Positions 36,601 to 44,793 of a stretch of 52,629 nucleotides of DNA are shown in pieces (the first letter of the stretch is position 1; every line of letters begins with the position of its first letter). This DNA is from Chloroflexota bacterium. Lineage in GTDB: Bacteria; Chloroflexota; Anaerolineae; Promineifilales; Promineifilaceae. The stretch is from positions 1 through 52,629 of the forward strand of contig JAKQCM010000111.1 in NCBI GenBank assembly GCA_029559155.1, in the 5' to 3' direction. The position numbers and the translations under genes were made by a program. The notes beneath the pieces were generated by a model, which was given only the letters and a program-made list of their open reading frames with translations, ran no database searches and was not told where the DNA came from.

Positions 36601-37109
36601 GTATGGAACTGCGTTACGAAGAAATCGACATGCGCCAGATGGCCAACGATGTCATTGCCACGGCCGCGCCTCTGGCAGAAACGAAAAATCTGCAACTATA
36701 CTGCAACATCAGCGATGACGTGGATATCGTCGAAGCTGACCGCACGCGCTTGCGGCAAGTCATGTGGAATATCATCGGGAACGCCATTAAATTTACCGAA
36801 AAAGGACACGTCGCGCTGAACATGCAAATGCAAAACAACAATTTGTTGGTCTCCATCGAGGACACAGGCATTGGCATCAAAGAGGAAAACATCCACATTG
36901 TCTTCGAGCAATTCCGCCAAATTGATGGCAACCTGAACCGCAGCGTTGGCGGCACCGGCCTGGGCATGCCCATCACCAAGAAATTAATCGAACTGCATGG
37001 CGGAGAAATCTGGATTGAAAGCGCAGCCGGCAGAGGCAGTACGTTCTGGTTTACTATTCCCAACGCGCAGCATATTCGTCGTCGTCGAGACACATCTCAG
37101 TTAGGCTAA
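33624..37109 (+). CDS. Hybrid-input histidine kinase: PAS-PAS-GAF-GAF-EGW-GAF-HisKA-HATPase
   Basis: 1161 residues, AGGAG 6 bases before ATG, overlapping sensor 7. Two PAS (20-130, 142-260), two GAF (272-436, 449-609), the EGW module (SREGWEAYH, 621-734) and a third GAF (749-907) lead to a complete kinase core. The H-box SMSHELRTPLNSI has the phospho-acceptor H934. The N-box is NIIGNAIKFT, the G1 box DTGIGI and the G2 box GGTGLGM. It has no transmembrane segment, so it must receive information from the membrane receptors encoded upstream. It is the only catalytic signalling output in the whole array. No receiver domain is fused, and a separate receiver gene follows. It shares EGW and GAF subtypes with the kinase-less proteins, so homotypic GAF/coiled-coil pairing is plausible. 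Confidence 0.92.
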   Translation: MSDTTDLSPQFLADALPAHKILENAADFVALITPEGQLLDVNENGRMLMSIWDETELADLTIVDLTAEAYQTLQQETAIPTAIQEGSWQGEVVYQSRDGIEIPISQKIVGGFNLDEETPLLIIFARDITERKWVETSLLESETRFRSSFENTTAGMALISQEGRFLQTNTPLQEMLGYTDQEFMTPSFVDMLHPDDAKVNARLIRQLQRGEVTSIRNEARFHHKNGGIMWANVNASSIFDAQNRLSYFLVQIDDISERKHLEEQVQESLRISRRQLEISQTLAGARTEQEILETIAQKADYYPQVAFSLTFMEFDNGAQVDVVKAQNAARSGIRLMPQNSRIPWSDSPITRLYSNETIFVSGDVPTDKRIGSAVKKMFVSSNVHSFAILPLVASSEWLGNMAILSQDEHFFDETKLSFYRNLAEQVSIALRAARLFANIQNSLESRSREVNLSIQIAQEIATAHDLGGLYQRVVNQVKEGYDFYHVQLLRYDPFLDTVALIYGYGEIGAKMLSINHSMPMGVGLIGIAAETGLTTRRDNVMNSPDWRPNPLLPETRSEIAVPIKLRGEVLGVLDIQSNSSNAFSDNDQLVLEGLCGQIAIAIESTRLREEMDARMAELTTLQRYMSREGWEAYHAEREKKLTGYQFDHQGVLSLPTLATAVMNDKSNGRTTTDTSLAPYASLEIPLTVLGGETIGKIGIQADQDNPLSDEDLEFIRSVSSQVAEALEAARLFEQTQDSLSEQERLSTQLETVAQVSTAASTMLEVDALLQAVVDLTKASFNLYHTHVYLLDDFRNRLVLRAGADQVGRLMTLEGREIDLNAESLVARAARTRGGIVENDVRKIIDFLPNPLLPHTRAELAVPMIVGDHLVGVLDLQSDQIDYFSEEDINIHRTLASQIAVAVQNATLFAEQVAASEKLREVDRLKSEFLASMSHELRTPLNSIIGFADVLLEGLDGDLNERMEEDVRLIRDSGRHLRELIGDILDMSKIEAGRMELRYEEIDMRQMANDVIATAAPLAETKNLQLYCNISDDVDIVEADRTRLRQVMWNIIGNAIKFTEKGHVALNMQMQNNNLLVSIEDTGIGIKEENIHIVFEQFRQIDGNLNRSVGGTGLGMPITKKLIELHGGEIWIESAAGRGSTFWFTIPNAQHIRRRRDTSQLG

Positions 37110-37143
37110 TTTGGATGAGGGTTTTCATAAATTTCAGATACCT

Positions 37144-37174
37144 GTTAAAATCTTGGAGGTGACTCTATTTTAAC
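37144..37174. promoter_or_regulatory. 8-bp inverted repeat over a possible promoter of the response regulator
   Basis: GTTAAAAT (37144-37151) and ATTTTAAC (37167-37174) are perfect reverse complements 15 bases apart. The left arm contains TAAAAT (37146-37151), a possible -10 with a weak TTTCAT -35 at 37123-37128 (17-bp spacing). It may be an operator giving the response regulator separate control. Confidence 0.35.
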
Positions 37175-37197
37175 GAGGTTCAAAATCAGATATTGTT

Positions 37198-37578
37198 ATG
37201 CCAAATGAACGAAAACAAGTACTTTGCGTAGAAGACAATCCGGTTAACATGCTTTTGGTATCTCGCATTGTCGAGGCCGAGGGGCACGAATTGATCCGAG
37301 CAGAAGATGGCCCTAAAGCCATTTCCATATTGGAAACAATGGAACCAGACATCATCCTGTTGGATATCAACCTTCCGGGCATCGACGGGCTGGAACTGGC
37401 CCGCCGCTTCAAGGCAAACGAACGTCTTGCGCCTATTCCCCTTATTGCGACAACGGCACAGGTGTTGGTTGGGGATCGGGAGCGTTGTCTTGAAGCTGGC
37501 TGTGATGATTATCTGCCAAAACCATTGGATATCCGGAAACTGCGCGAAGTCATGCGCACTTACCTGAACAATGATTAG
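37198..37578 (+). CDS. Receiver-only response regulator (CheY-like)
   Basis: A 126-residue stand-alone receiver domain. Conserved positions are in place: E12/D13 acidic pair (CVEDNPVN), phospho-acceptor D56 (ILLDINLPGIDG), T85/T86 switch (IATTAQ) and K108 (YLPKPLD). There is no DNA-binding or enzymatic output, so it must pass the phosphate on or act by protein contact, as single-domain regulators do. It follows the kinase by 88 bases, with an inverted repeat and a weak promoter in the gap, and is closed by a strong terminator. It is the most probable phosphotransfer partner of the H934 kinase. The terminal effector is not in this window. Confidence 0.92.
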   Translation: MPNERKQVLCVEDNPVNMLLVSRIVEAEGHELIRAEDGPKAISILETMEPDIILLDINLPGIDGLELARRFKANERLAPIPLIATTAQVLVGDRERCLEAGCDDYLPKPLDIRKLREVMRTYLNND

Positions 37579-37626
37579 CCGCTTTGTTTAGCCAACGCGC
37601 TGTCATAAAAAGTGTTACACATGGAG

Positions 37627-37651
37627 AAGAGGGCTGCGGCCCTCTTTTTTT
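37627..37651 (+). terminator. Rho-independent terminator of the sensor/kinase operon
   Basis: AAGAGGGC (37627-37634) and GCCCTCTT (37639-37646) form a GC-rich 8-bp stem with a TGCG loop, followed by an unbroken T-run to 37651. It is placed 49 bases after the response regulator stop and before the convergent methyltransferase gene. Confidence 0.9.
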
Positions 37652-37661
37652 GTTGGTGCAA

Positions 37662-37720
37662 GACCCTAAGGGTTTGCTCTTGAAGCTAAACCTTTTGGCA
37701 CTCGACCCCTTAAGGTTTCC
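37662..37720. repeat. Intergenic inverted repeat family, copy C (degenerate)
   Basis: The left arm GACCCTAAGGGTTT (37662-37675) is identical to that of copy B. The expected right arm is eroded (AAACCTTTTGG, then GACCCCTTAAGGTTT in the same orientation as the left arm). It lies between convergent operons. Confidence 0.55.
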
Positions 37721-37760
37721 CTGGATAAGCCCGGATAATTACTGGATGTGAATCTGTGAT

Positions 37761-38936
37761 TTACAGGTCTTCACACGGCCGTCCCACCAACACACTCGCT
37801 TTCCCCTGAACCTGCGTCAAAAATAATATCCGCTCTTCGTGGCCTCGCAGCCGAAGCTGCCGTTGCAGCCATTCCGGCTCCAGCGGCGAGCCGCGCTTTT
37901 TAATGATCACTTGCCCAACCTGTCGCTGGCGCAAATATTGGCGCAGCCGCTTGAGCTGAAAGGGAAAGGCGTCGTCAATGGCAAAACAGCGGGCAAAGGG
38001 GTTTTTTTGGGGGGTAACGGCCGTTACATACGCAATCTCCTCGTCAATTTTTGTCGCCCCCAACACACGCGCCAGCTCCTCCACCAAATGCGCCCGAATC
38101 ACCGCCCCATCCGGCTCATACAAATATCCTTGCGGCGCAGTCACCTCTACCGGCTCACCCGCTTCACAGGTCAATGTAGCCCCATCTGGCAGCAGCGTCG
38201 CTCGCCGCTCTGCGCCGGAATGCAGCGGCCCAAACCAGAGCACGCCTTCCTTCACCTCGCCATCGACAGAAATAAACTCTACCTCGGCCTCCGGCGGCAG
38301 CTCGGCATAATCGACGCCGGGGCTGATTTTCACGGCCGTTGCCGCCACCTTCGCTCGCCAGCCATCTATCAGGCTGAGCGGCGGCTGATAATCATGGACA
38401 GAAAACAGGCGACGGCCGTGCGCGTCGCGCCGGGCCGGGTCGAAAAAGAGCGCGTCTACCGGCAAAGGGGTCAACTGGCGCAAATCGGCCTGGAGGGCAT
38501 GAAAACGGCCGTCGCCAGCATATACCCGCACATTTTCCCGCGCCATCGCCAACCGCACCGGGTCTAAATCCACGCCGGTGACAACGGCCGTTTGCCCCAG
38601 CGCCAGCGCGTCGCCGCCAATGCCGCAGCCCAAATCGGCCACGCGCGTCGCGCCCAAAGCCGCAAACCGCCGCGCCCGATAGGCGGCGATGCTCTCACCG
38701 GAAGCCTGCTCCAAAGCCTCGCGGGTAAAATACATCTCCGCCGCGCGGCTGAATTTACCGGCTGCCTTCTGGCGCAGCAGCAGCGTTTCCAGCACCGCCT
38801 GAGCCAGTTCCGGCGACATTTGCTGCCGCAGCGCGGTAGCAATTTGTAGATGGGTGTGCTGGGTAGGAACGGCCGTGTCCGCCAACGCCCGCTGCCCTTC
38901 GGCTGACAAAAGCCATTGAAATGTGTTCAGGTCCAT
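37761..38936 (-). CDS. Class I SAM-dependent methyltransferase with THUMP-like C-terminal domain
   Basis: 391 residues from ATG 38936; the track's TTG at 38954 lies in a repeat remnant and has no ribosome site. The SAM-binding motif I is VADLGCGIGGDALALG, motif II GVDLDPVRL, and the post-motif IV site FFDPARRD is typical of N-methyltransferases acting on RNA or protein. The C-terminal part (VIIKKRGSPLEPEWLQRQL, GHEERILFLTQVQGK) fits the THUMP-like domain found behind this family. The substrate is unknown, though a base in RNA is the usual expectation. It is the last gene of the minus-strand operon, 42 bases after the nuclease stop. It may be a housekeeping rider rather than a defence part. 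Confidence 0.8.
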   Translation of the reverse strand: MDLNTFQWLLSAEGQRALADTAVPTQHTHLQIATALRQQMSPELAQAVLETLLLRQKAAGKFSRAAEMYFTREALEQASGESIAAYRARRFAALGATRVADLGCGIGGDALALGQTAVVTGVDLDPVRLAMARENVRVYAGDGRFHALQADLRQLTPLPVDALFFDPARRDAHGRRLFSVHDYQPPLSLIDGWRAKVAATAVKISPGVDYAELPPEAEVEFISVDGEVKEGVLWFGPLHSGAERRATLLPDGATLTCEAGEPVEVTAPQGYLYEPDGAVIRAHLVEELARVLGATKIDEEIAYVTAVTPQKNPFARCFAIDDAFPFQLKRLRQYLRQRQVGQVIIKKRGSPLEPEWLQRQLRLRGHEERILFLTQVQGKASVLVGRPCEDL

Positions 38937-38946
38937 AGCAGGGGGG

Positions 38947-38970
38947 AGGTCCAATCTTGGAGATTAGCCC
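38947..38970. repeat. Damaged copy of the GGTCCAATC inverted repeat
   Basis: GGTCCAATCTTGGAGATT is identical to 6042-6059, and the following bases diverge (AGCCCC against GGACC). It sits in the gap between the methyltransferase and nuclease genes. Confidence 0.6.
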
Positions 38971-38978
38971 CATCTTTT

Positions 38979-39797
38979 TCAGGGCGTTTGCGGCTCCAGC
39001 CAGATGAGGTCAGCCTCGGCCAGTTCGTCCGCTTCTTTGAATAGGGTCGATTTGCGCCCGGCGTTCTGACGGCCGCAGTACACCTGATAGGCGCAATCGC
39101 TGCAAGCAGCCAAATTATCAGTCAATGGCCAAGCATCTGTAGCTAAAGCTGCGTCGATTTGGGCCACGATGGCCTGAATGTCGGCCCAATTTTGCGTGTG
39201 CCAGGCGGATGTGTATTGAATGGTGCGCGGCGTGTCTGGCTCGGCGGCGTACCAGTAGGTCATGCTGACGCGATCAGGAGGAAGCGAACGGCCGTTTCCG
39301 CCCTGCGCCCACAGCGCGCCGTCGCCTTCCGCCAGCAGAGCCAGATAAAGGCGTGTTTGCCAATCCTGCCGCAGTTTGTTTTCGGGCCGCGCTCTACCCG
39401 TTTTCCAATCGAAAACGTGGGCAAAGGGCCGCCCATCGCTCTCGCCGACGACGAGCAAATCGAAGCGCCCCAGCAGCAAGTGGCCGCCCAGCGGCACGGT
39501 AAGCCCGTGTTCAGGCAGGCGCTGGCCGGAGGGAAGCGCCAAATTGCTGGTTCGGAACGCCTGCCACCAATGCTGCACACGGCCGTCGTCAATTTCTTCC
39601 GGCGCGATGTCCAACCCTAAAAAGTGGCGTTCCATCACCCGATGAAACTGCTGCCCGCGAGCCAGTGCCTCTTCAGATTCATCTCCCAGCGGCGCGGCCG
39701 GCCAGGGCAAGCGGCGCAAACTCCGCAGGTAAAAGCGACGCTGGCAGGTCAGAAACGCCTCCAGCTTGCCCTGGCTCAGCAGAAGAGATTGGCTCAT
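38979..39797 (-). CDS. PD-(D/E)XK nuclease with predicted 4Fe-4S site (Cas4/RecB-like)
   Basis: 272 residues, with the start overlapping the stop of the large NTPase gene by ATGA. The nuclease core shows D113 in GRFDLLVV, D130-x-K132 in FDWKTGR and the motif QTRLY (148-151), the standard RecB/Cas4 catalytic arrangement. C18 near the N-terminus and C232-x2-C235-x5-C241 near the C-terminus match the iron-sulfur cluster that closes Cas4 and AddB nucleases. Such proteins are 5'-3' or 3'-5' DNA exonucleases. Coupling to a CHAT/STAND/EAD gene makes it a candidate nucleolytic effector of the conflict system. A general repair function is an alternative. No CRISPR or helicase gene is present. Confidence 0.85.
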   Translation of the reverse strand: MSQSLLLSQGKLEAFLTCQRRFYLRSLRRLPWPAAPLGDESEEALARGQQFHRVMERHFLGLDIAPEEIDDGRVQHWWQAFRTSNLALPSGQRLPEHGLTVPLGGHLLLGRFDLLVVGESDGRPFAHVFDWKTGRARPENKLRQDWQTRLYLALLAEGDGALWAQGGNGRSLPPDRVSMTYWYAAEPDTPRTIQYTSAWHTQNWADIQAIVAQIDAALATDAWPLTDNLAACSDCAYQVYCGRQNAGRKSTLFKEADELAEADLIWLEPQTP

Positions 39798-42700
39798 GCA
39801 GCCTCCGAAAAACCGCCAGAATCCATGTCGGGTCTAATTCTTCCCACCAGGTTTATCAGGTCATTCAAACGATTTTTCTCTTGCGCTGTCACCGCAAGAG
39901 AGCGCCCTTTAGCCGCTTTCGTGCTGCCCTCTAAATCCTCAAAATCAATTTGCAGTTCAAAGGACAATGTTTTTATCTCATCCAAACTAAATTTTTCGTT
40001 CAGTATGGTTGCTACTTGTTTTGCATCTGGCTGGTTAAAGCCAAAAGTGACCGTTGGCGCGTCGCCGACCGTCTGATTAGCGTGGGTGTCGATAGCCGCA
40101 GATTTTTCAGACGCCGGCCGCCTTTGCTGCACCGCTTCGTACAGCTCCGGTAAACGGTTACGCCGTTCCATGTACTGCACCAATTCCAACGCTTTGACAT
40201 ACCGGTTTTCACCTGCCAGATCTTCGTACTGTATACCTAAATCAAAGGCAATCGCTTCGATGTCCGCCATTGTCAATTGGTCGGTAATTTGCCGGTAAAG
40301 CGTCAGGCGATCGATTGATAGCGATTCCTGCATGGTTTGATCAGGCGGCGGTGCAGTCAGGAACGGCCGTTCTTGCCCAACAGCGGCCGCTAAGTCTGGC
40401 AAACGGCCGTTCCGCGCCATCAACGACACTAGATTCTGCACCGTATCGCTTTTGCGGCTGCCAACCAAATCATCGTAATTAAGCTTCAACTTCAGGCACA
40501 AAATTTGGATCTCTTCCAGATTGAACAACGTCATCAACCACTGTGTCAGGGTCTCCGGGCTGGCGCCAGACGATAGGGTTGGGGCTTCTATTTGTGACCG
40601 ATAAACAAAATTAACGCTGGGGCGAGCATCCAAAATGACCAGGGCTAATTCCTGCAACCGGTTCTGGCGCTGGAGCAAGTTAACAAAACTCACCATTTTG
40701 CCGCGCCGCCCCTCGCCCGCCAGATCATCAAATTTAGCTCCCAGCGTAAAGCACAACTCCTGAAAATCATCGAGGGTGAAATTTTCGGTTAACGCCTCGT
40801 AGAGGTCAACGGCCGTTAACTCGCTGCGCCACAAATTACCATGCTCCGTGCTGGTGAACAGGGCCAGGTCTGGGCCGGATTCCTGGCCTTCGGTCCGGCT
40901 CAGGGCGGCGCGGCGCAAATCGGACACGGCCGTATCCAACCACGCGCCTTGCGCCAGCGATTCGTAAAAGGCGGCCAACAACCCAACCAGGAGGTCGTCC
41001 GGCACAGGCGACGGCCAGACCAACACCGCCGGAACGCCAGCCTCAACCAGTTTTTGGGCTGCCAGCAAAACAGGCGACCATTGTTCATTGTTGACGGCCG
41101 TCAGCATCACCAACGCCAATTCGTTCCCTTTTAGCAATGCCGCCAATTCATCCGCAGACGCCAACCACGGCTGCCCGGCGTCATCTTCTAACACCAGGCG
41201 CAGATCGCCCTCTACGTTTGCGGCCAACGCCGCCAGATGCAAAACGTGCACCGGTCCGCCATCCGGCCGCGCTTGCAGCGCCCGGCGGCTGGCAGACCGC
41301 GTAACCGTCAAATTCACCTTGCCCGACAAGCCGGACAACGCCGACTGGACCTGATGAACGAGTTTTTCGGCATCCCAGGGCGCGCCGCTGGTGGGATTGG
41401 CCACAGCCAGCAGCGTTTCGATAGGTTGGGGATTGGCGCGGGTACGGAAAACGGCCGTTTGCCCCGCATAGCGCACCACTGAAATATCCTCGCGCTGCGC
41501 TAAAAAGCCCAGGTCCTTGGCATACAACCACTCCCAGGGCAGCGCCGCCAGATCCGCATCGCCCAACGACAGCCGCAGGCGCAGGCGATTGCCCGCCCGC
41601 TGCGCCTGCTCATAGGCGGCGCGAAACAGCGATTCCACCTCACCCTTGAAAAAGGTCTCAAACAAATCCACGCCAATGGGCTGGCGCGGCGTGCCCTGAT
41701 GGACGCGGCGCAGCTCATCCAAAATGCGCCGGGCCAGCGAATCGCCATCATACACGCTCTTGGGGCGCATTTCTCCGGCAGGCGACGCCAGCACACGCAC
41801 CTCATACGCCTGCCGCTTGGTTCCCGCATCCGCAATGCGCACGTCAAAATTGACATAAACTGTATCCAGCGTATAGGTGGCGTAACGTGCAGCGTTTAGC
41901 AAATCGCGCACCTCGCTGGAGAGGCGGGTGGTGAACAAAAAGCGCAGTCGGGGCACGGCCGTTTGCAGCCGCAAACACACATCCACAATACACGCTTTCC
42001 CCACATAAGACTTGGCCGCGTCCAAATCATCTACCAGCACCACCAGATAATCGGCCATAAAGGGCGATTCATACGGGTCTGTGGGACTAAACGACGATTG
42101 GTACGGGTCCGTGGCGGAGCGATTGGGCAGCGCCAAAAGCCGCTGCAAGGGCTGCGTCAGCAGTTGATCCGTCAGTTCCTCCAGGGTTGCGGCGGCGGGT
42201 GGGTCAGCGGGAAGGAACGTGCGGAACGAGACGAAACGTTCGGCCAGCTGCTGGCTGAGGGCGCGAACGAACAGCTGCGGGTCTACTGTTTCTGGCCGGT
42301 CGTCCTGGCAAAAGTGATAGCCGCCAAAGGTCTGGGCATTCAATGAGAACGATTGGCCGCCGGCTTGCATGGTCTTCACAAAATTGGCCGCCAGATTGGT
42401 TTTGCCGCTGCCCGGCTGCCCGGTAATCACCATGATCGGCGCGTCGCTGGGTTCCGCCAGCCAGCGGGCAATGGCACGCAGCGCGATTTCCAGTTTGCCG
42501 GACACATCGAACATGAGACGGCTAAGGTAATCGTCGAAGTACTGCCGCAGAGCGGCGGCGGTTGTTTCGGGGTTGTCGGTAGGCGGCGGCGGGGTCAGGC
42601 TGCCCAGCAAATCGACTGGCAGGGGCACGGCCGTTTCCCGAATGGCCACATCAGCCGGCGTAGCAAAGTTAGATTGCAAGGTAGACACGGCCGTGGCCAC

Positions 42701-43333
42701 ATCTCCCCGCGCATACGCCGCCAGACTTTCGCTGATGGTTTGCGCGCGGGCAAACTGGGTCTTGGTTTCCGGCTCGGCCGTGTGCCAGTTGACAATGGGG
42801 TAGCTAACCGATTCCACCAGCGAAGCGAAGCGGATCATTTGCGGCGTGGATAACGGCCGTTGATACACCGCATCCAAATAGGCCACCAACTGCTGCGGGT
42901 TGGCAAACGCATACGCCGCCATCCGCTGCGCCTGCCCCAACTCCTGTGCATCCAGATCGTCGCTTATAAAAAACCGGTCGACGTACTGGTCTAAAAATTG
43001 GGCAATCTGCTGAGCGCGTCCCAGGCCAAACCGCTCATTATCGATCAGCTTCTGCGCCAGCACATCTCGAATCGGCTGCTCGATGGCGTACAGTTCGTAA
43101 CCAATCTCCTGGCACAACGGCGACAGCAGCAAATTGGCCACAGCAATCCAGGGGATGTTTAAGGGGAGGCCGTTCACATCCTCGTTAAAGTTAAACCACA
43201 ACGCGTACAGCAAATCAGGCGTCAGGGCCAACGGCAGGGCGGCGTGACAGGCAAAATCCAGGCGCGCTTGCCCGTAACGCTCCGCAAATCGGTCGATGGC
43301 GCGCTGCGCCTGGCGTGTTTTGTAGCTGCTCAT
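39794..43333 (-). CDS. Conflict-system hub: NTPase, degenerate CHAT, four tandem effector-associated domains
   Basis: 1179 residues; the start overlaps the vWA gene stop (ATGA). An N-terminal helical region (1-280) is followed by a P-loop NTPase with Walker A GQPGSGKTNLA (about 303-313) and Walker B LVVLVDDLDAA (about 430-440), STAND/KAP-like. Next comes a CHAT-fold region (about 490-830, LAALPWEWLY) in which the protease motifs have decayed: VHVLHLAAL where GHG is expected and VMLTAV where the Cys should be. The C-terminal third has four about 65-residue repeats of one type (FTLDDFQELCFTLGAKFDDLAGE; FNLEEIQILCLKL; LTMADIEAIAFDL; FSLDEIKTLSFEL). These are effector-associated, death-like domains for homotypic contacts. 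By family analogy it is the VMAP-like component of a vWA-MoxR ternary system, binding invader cues and recruiting effectors. Confidence 0.8.
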   Translation of the reverse strand: MSSYKTRQAQRAIDRFAERYGQARLDFACHAALPLALTPDLLYALWFNFNEDVNGLPLNIPWIAVANLLLSPLCQEIGYELYAIEQPIRDVLAQKLIDNERFGLGRAQQIAQFLDQYVDRFFISDDLDAQELGQAQRMAAYAFANPQQLVAYLDAVYQRPLSTPQMIRFASLVESVSYPIVNWHTAEPETKTQFARAQTISESLAAYARGDVATAVSTLQSNFATPADVAIRETAVPLPVDLLGSLTPPPPTDNPETTAAALRQYFDDYLSRLMFDVSGKLEIALRAIARWLAEPSDAPIMVITGQPGSGKTNLAANFVKTMQAGGQSFSLNAQTFGGYHFCQDDRPETVDPQLFVRALSQQLAERFVSFRTFLPADPPAAATLEELTDQLLTQPLQRLLALPNRSATDPYQSSFSPTDPYESPFMADYLVVLVDDLDAAKSYVGKACIVDVCLRLQTAVPRLRFLFTTRLSSEVRDLLNAARYATYTLDTVYVNFDVRIADAGTKRQAYEVRVLASPAGEMRPKSVYDGDSLARRILDELRRVHQGTPRQPIGVDLFETFFKGEVESLFRAAYEQAQRAGNRLRLRLSLGDADLAALPWEWLYAKDLGFLAQREDISVVRYAGQTAVFRTRANPQPIETLLAVANPTSGAPWDAEKLVHQVQSALSGLSGKVNLTVTRSASRRALQARPDGGPVHVLHLAALAANVEGDLRLVLEDDAGQPWLASADELAALLKGNELALVMLTAVNNEQWSPVLLAAQKLVEAGVPAVLVWPSPVPDDLLVGLLAAFYESLAQGAWLDTAVSDLRRAALSRTEGQESGPDLALFTSTEHGNLWRSELTAVDLYEALTENFTLDDFQELCFTLGAKFDDLAGEGRRGKMVSFVNLLQRQNRLQELALVILDARPSVNFVYRSQIEAPTLSSGASPETLTQWLMTLFNLEEIQILCLKLKLNYDDLVGSRKSDTVQNLVSLMARNGRLPDLAAAVGQERPFLTAPPPDQTMQESLSIDRLTLYRQITDQLTMADIEAIAFDLGIQYEDLAGENRYVKALELVQYMERRNRLPELYEAVQQRRPASEKSAAIDTHANQTVGDAPTVTFGFNQPDAKQVATILNEKFSLDEIKTLSFELQIDFEDLEGSTKAAKGRSLAVTAQEKNRLNDLINLVGRIRPDMDSGGFSEAA

Positions 43334-44781
43334 AAGGTAAATGTGCGGCGGGTTCGGCCGCGCAGCACGTCGATGGCCTGGTACAGGCCATTCCGATCCA
43401 TGCTGAACATTGGCAGCAGCGCGGCGATGGCCGCGGCGGATGAATTGGGCCAGTCAGTCTCGGGCATGGGGTTTACCCAGGCGATGTGTTCGACGCCCAG
43501 CGCCTTGAGTTGGTAGAGGAAAATGGCGGTAAATTCGATGCGCGCCTCGTCCCAACTGCCACGCGCCGCGCCGGCATCGCTAAAAATCAGCACGCCGGTC
43601 TCCAATCCCTGAAAATCGGCCATAATTTCGCTGACGGGGCGAGCGCTGCGCAGTTGCTCATGTGCAAACAGCAGATGTTCGCGCAGGGGATTGGCGCGGG
43701 TGGGGCGCACGGCCGTTTGCGGCGGCGGGCAGTCGTGGAAGTAGTAGATGTCGGCGCGGCCCAGTTTTCCGGCTTCAACGGCCGTTTCCCGCAGCCGCCG
43801 GGACAACACATGAAACGGAGCCATCGAGCCATCCTGGTCTAGCAAAATTAGCAAACCGGCTTTGTTAACCCGGCGCGGGCGCAGCGTGGGCGTGAGGAAA
43901 AATCCGTCCTGGCTGATTTGGCGGACGGTGGCTTCGACATCCACTTCCACCAGCGGCCCTTCGCGGCGCGGGCGACGCAAGTAGCGCCAGCTTTGTTTCA
44001 TCTGGCGGCGGGTGATGGGCAGGTACTCGTTGACCAACAAATACCGCTGCAGGGCCACTTCATGGTCTTGCGCGGGCGTCAGCAGCGCCGGCGCGGCGTC
44101 TAGAGCCATGTCGCCGGGGATGGCGGCGGCGGGGATCGGCGTTCGGGTCGGGGTTAACGGCCGTGCCGCCTGACCTTGTAAGGGTTGCGGCGCAGGTTCG
44201 GGTAAGAGCGGTTCCGCCTGCGGTTTTTCCGGCTCCTTTTCCTCTTCGTCTTGCGCGGGAACGGCCGTTGTCGGTTCCACCTGGTCGGGGAGCGCAGGCA
44301 GCATAGGCGCGGTGATGAGCTGATCGAAGTGGGCGTTGATAATGGCCTGTTCGACAGTGGAATTGGCCCAGGTGATGTTGCACAGACGTTTGAGAGCGTC
44401 AGGGTCCTGGGGAGTGGAACGGCCGTATCCCTTTTGCAGGGCGCGCAAAACCAGCAAATAATCGTCCACGCCCAGCGGCAAATCGGCGACGCGGCGCAGG
44501 TGGTTAAACAACAGCGTTACCTGCCCCACCAATCGACCAATCGCCAGCGCCTGCGCCACCACTTTCCCGTCCACCGACGGGGGCAGCAGCAGGCGCAGCG
44601 TTTTGTCCACCCGGGCGGCATCTTCCCGGCCAAACAATCCGGCGGACAAGGCAGGCAAAAACAACCGGTATTCATCGGTCCCCGGCGTAAGACCCGCCTC
44701 TTCAAGCAGGCCAAAAAAACGCGTGGCGCTGAATATCAGGTCGGTTTGCACCGTTTGCTGGAGCGTATCCGGGTTGATCAT
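43330..44781 (-). CDS. vWA-domain protein of a MoxR-vWA ternary system
   Basis: 483 residues. The N-terminal half is helical and is followed by a low-complexity Pro/Glu linker (about 170-230). The C-terminal half is a von Willebrand A domain with a modified metal site, LLDQDGSM (about 308-315), and a second acidic loop (FSDAGAARGSW). It resembles CoxE-like partners of MoxR ATPases, which couple ATP-driven remodelling to target proteins. It sits between the MoxR gene and the NTPase/CHAT hub and overlaps the latter by ATGA. A 99-base repeat-rich gap separates it from the MoxR gene, and no clear Shine-Dalgarno is visible. Its role as the adaptor of the system is inferred from family and position. 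Confidence 0.8.
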   Translation of the reverse strand: MINPDTLQQTVQTDLIFSATRFFGLLEEAGLTPGTDEYRLFLPALSAGLFGREDAARVDKTLRLLLPPSVDGKVVAQALAIGRLVGQVTLLFNHLRRVADLPLGVDDYLLVLRALQKGYGRSTPQDPDALKRLCNITWANSTVEQAIINAHFDQLITAPMLPALPDQVEPTTAVPAQDEEEKEPEKPQAEPLLPEPAPQPLQGQAARPLTPTRTPIPAAAIPGDMALDAAPALLTPAQDHEVALQRYLLVNEYLPITRRQMKQSWRYLRRPRREGPLVEVDVEATVRQISQDGFFLTPTLRPRRVNKAGLLILLDQDGSMAPFHVLSRRLRETAVEAGKLGRADIYYFHDCPPPQTAVRPTRANPLREHLLFAHEQLRSARPVSEIMADFQGLETGVLIFSDAGAARGSWDEARIEFTAIFLYQLKALGVEHIAWVNPMPETDWPNSSAAAIAALLPMFSMDRNGLYQAIDVLRGRTRRTFTL

Positions 44782-44793
44782 TGTGGTTTAAGA

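Noticed and set aside
37839-38567. Plus-strand ORF of 242 aa opposite the methyltransferase
   Set aside because: The minus-strand frame has clear SAM-binding motifs; the plus frame is low-complexity His/Arg/Gln-rich shadow sequence.
38979-39797. Cas4 of a CRISPR system
   Set aside because: The Fe-S and catalytic motifs match Cas4 as well as RecB/AddB, but no CRISPR array or other cas gene is in the window.
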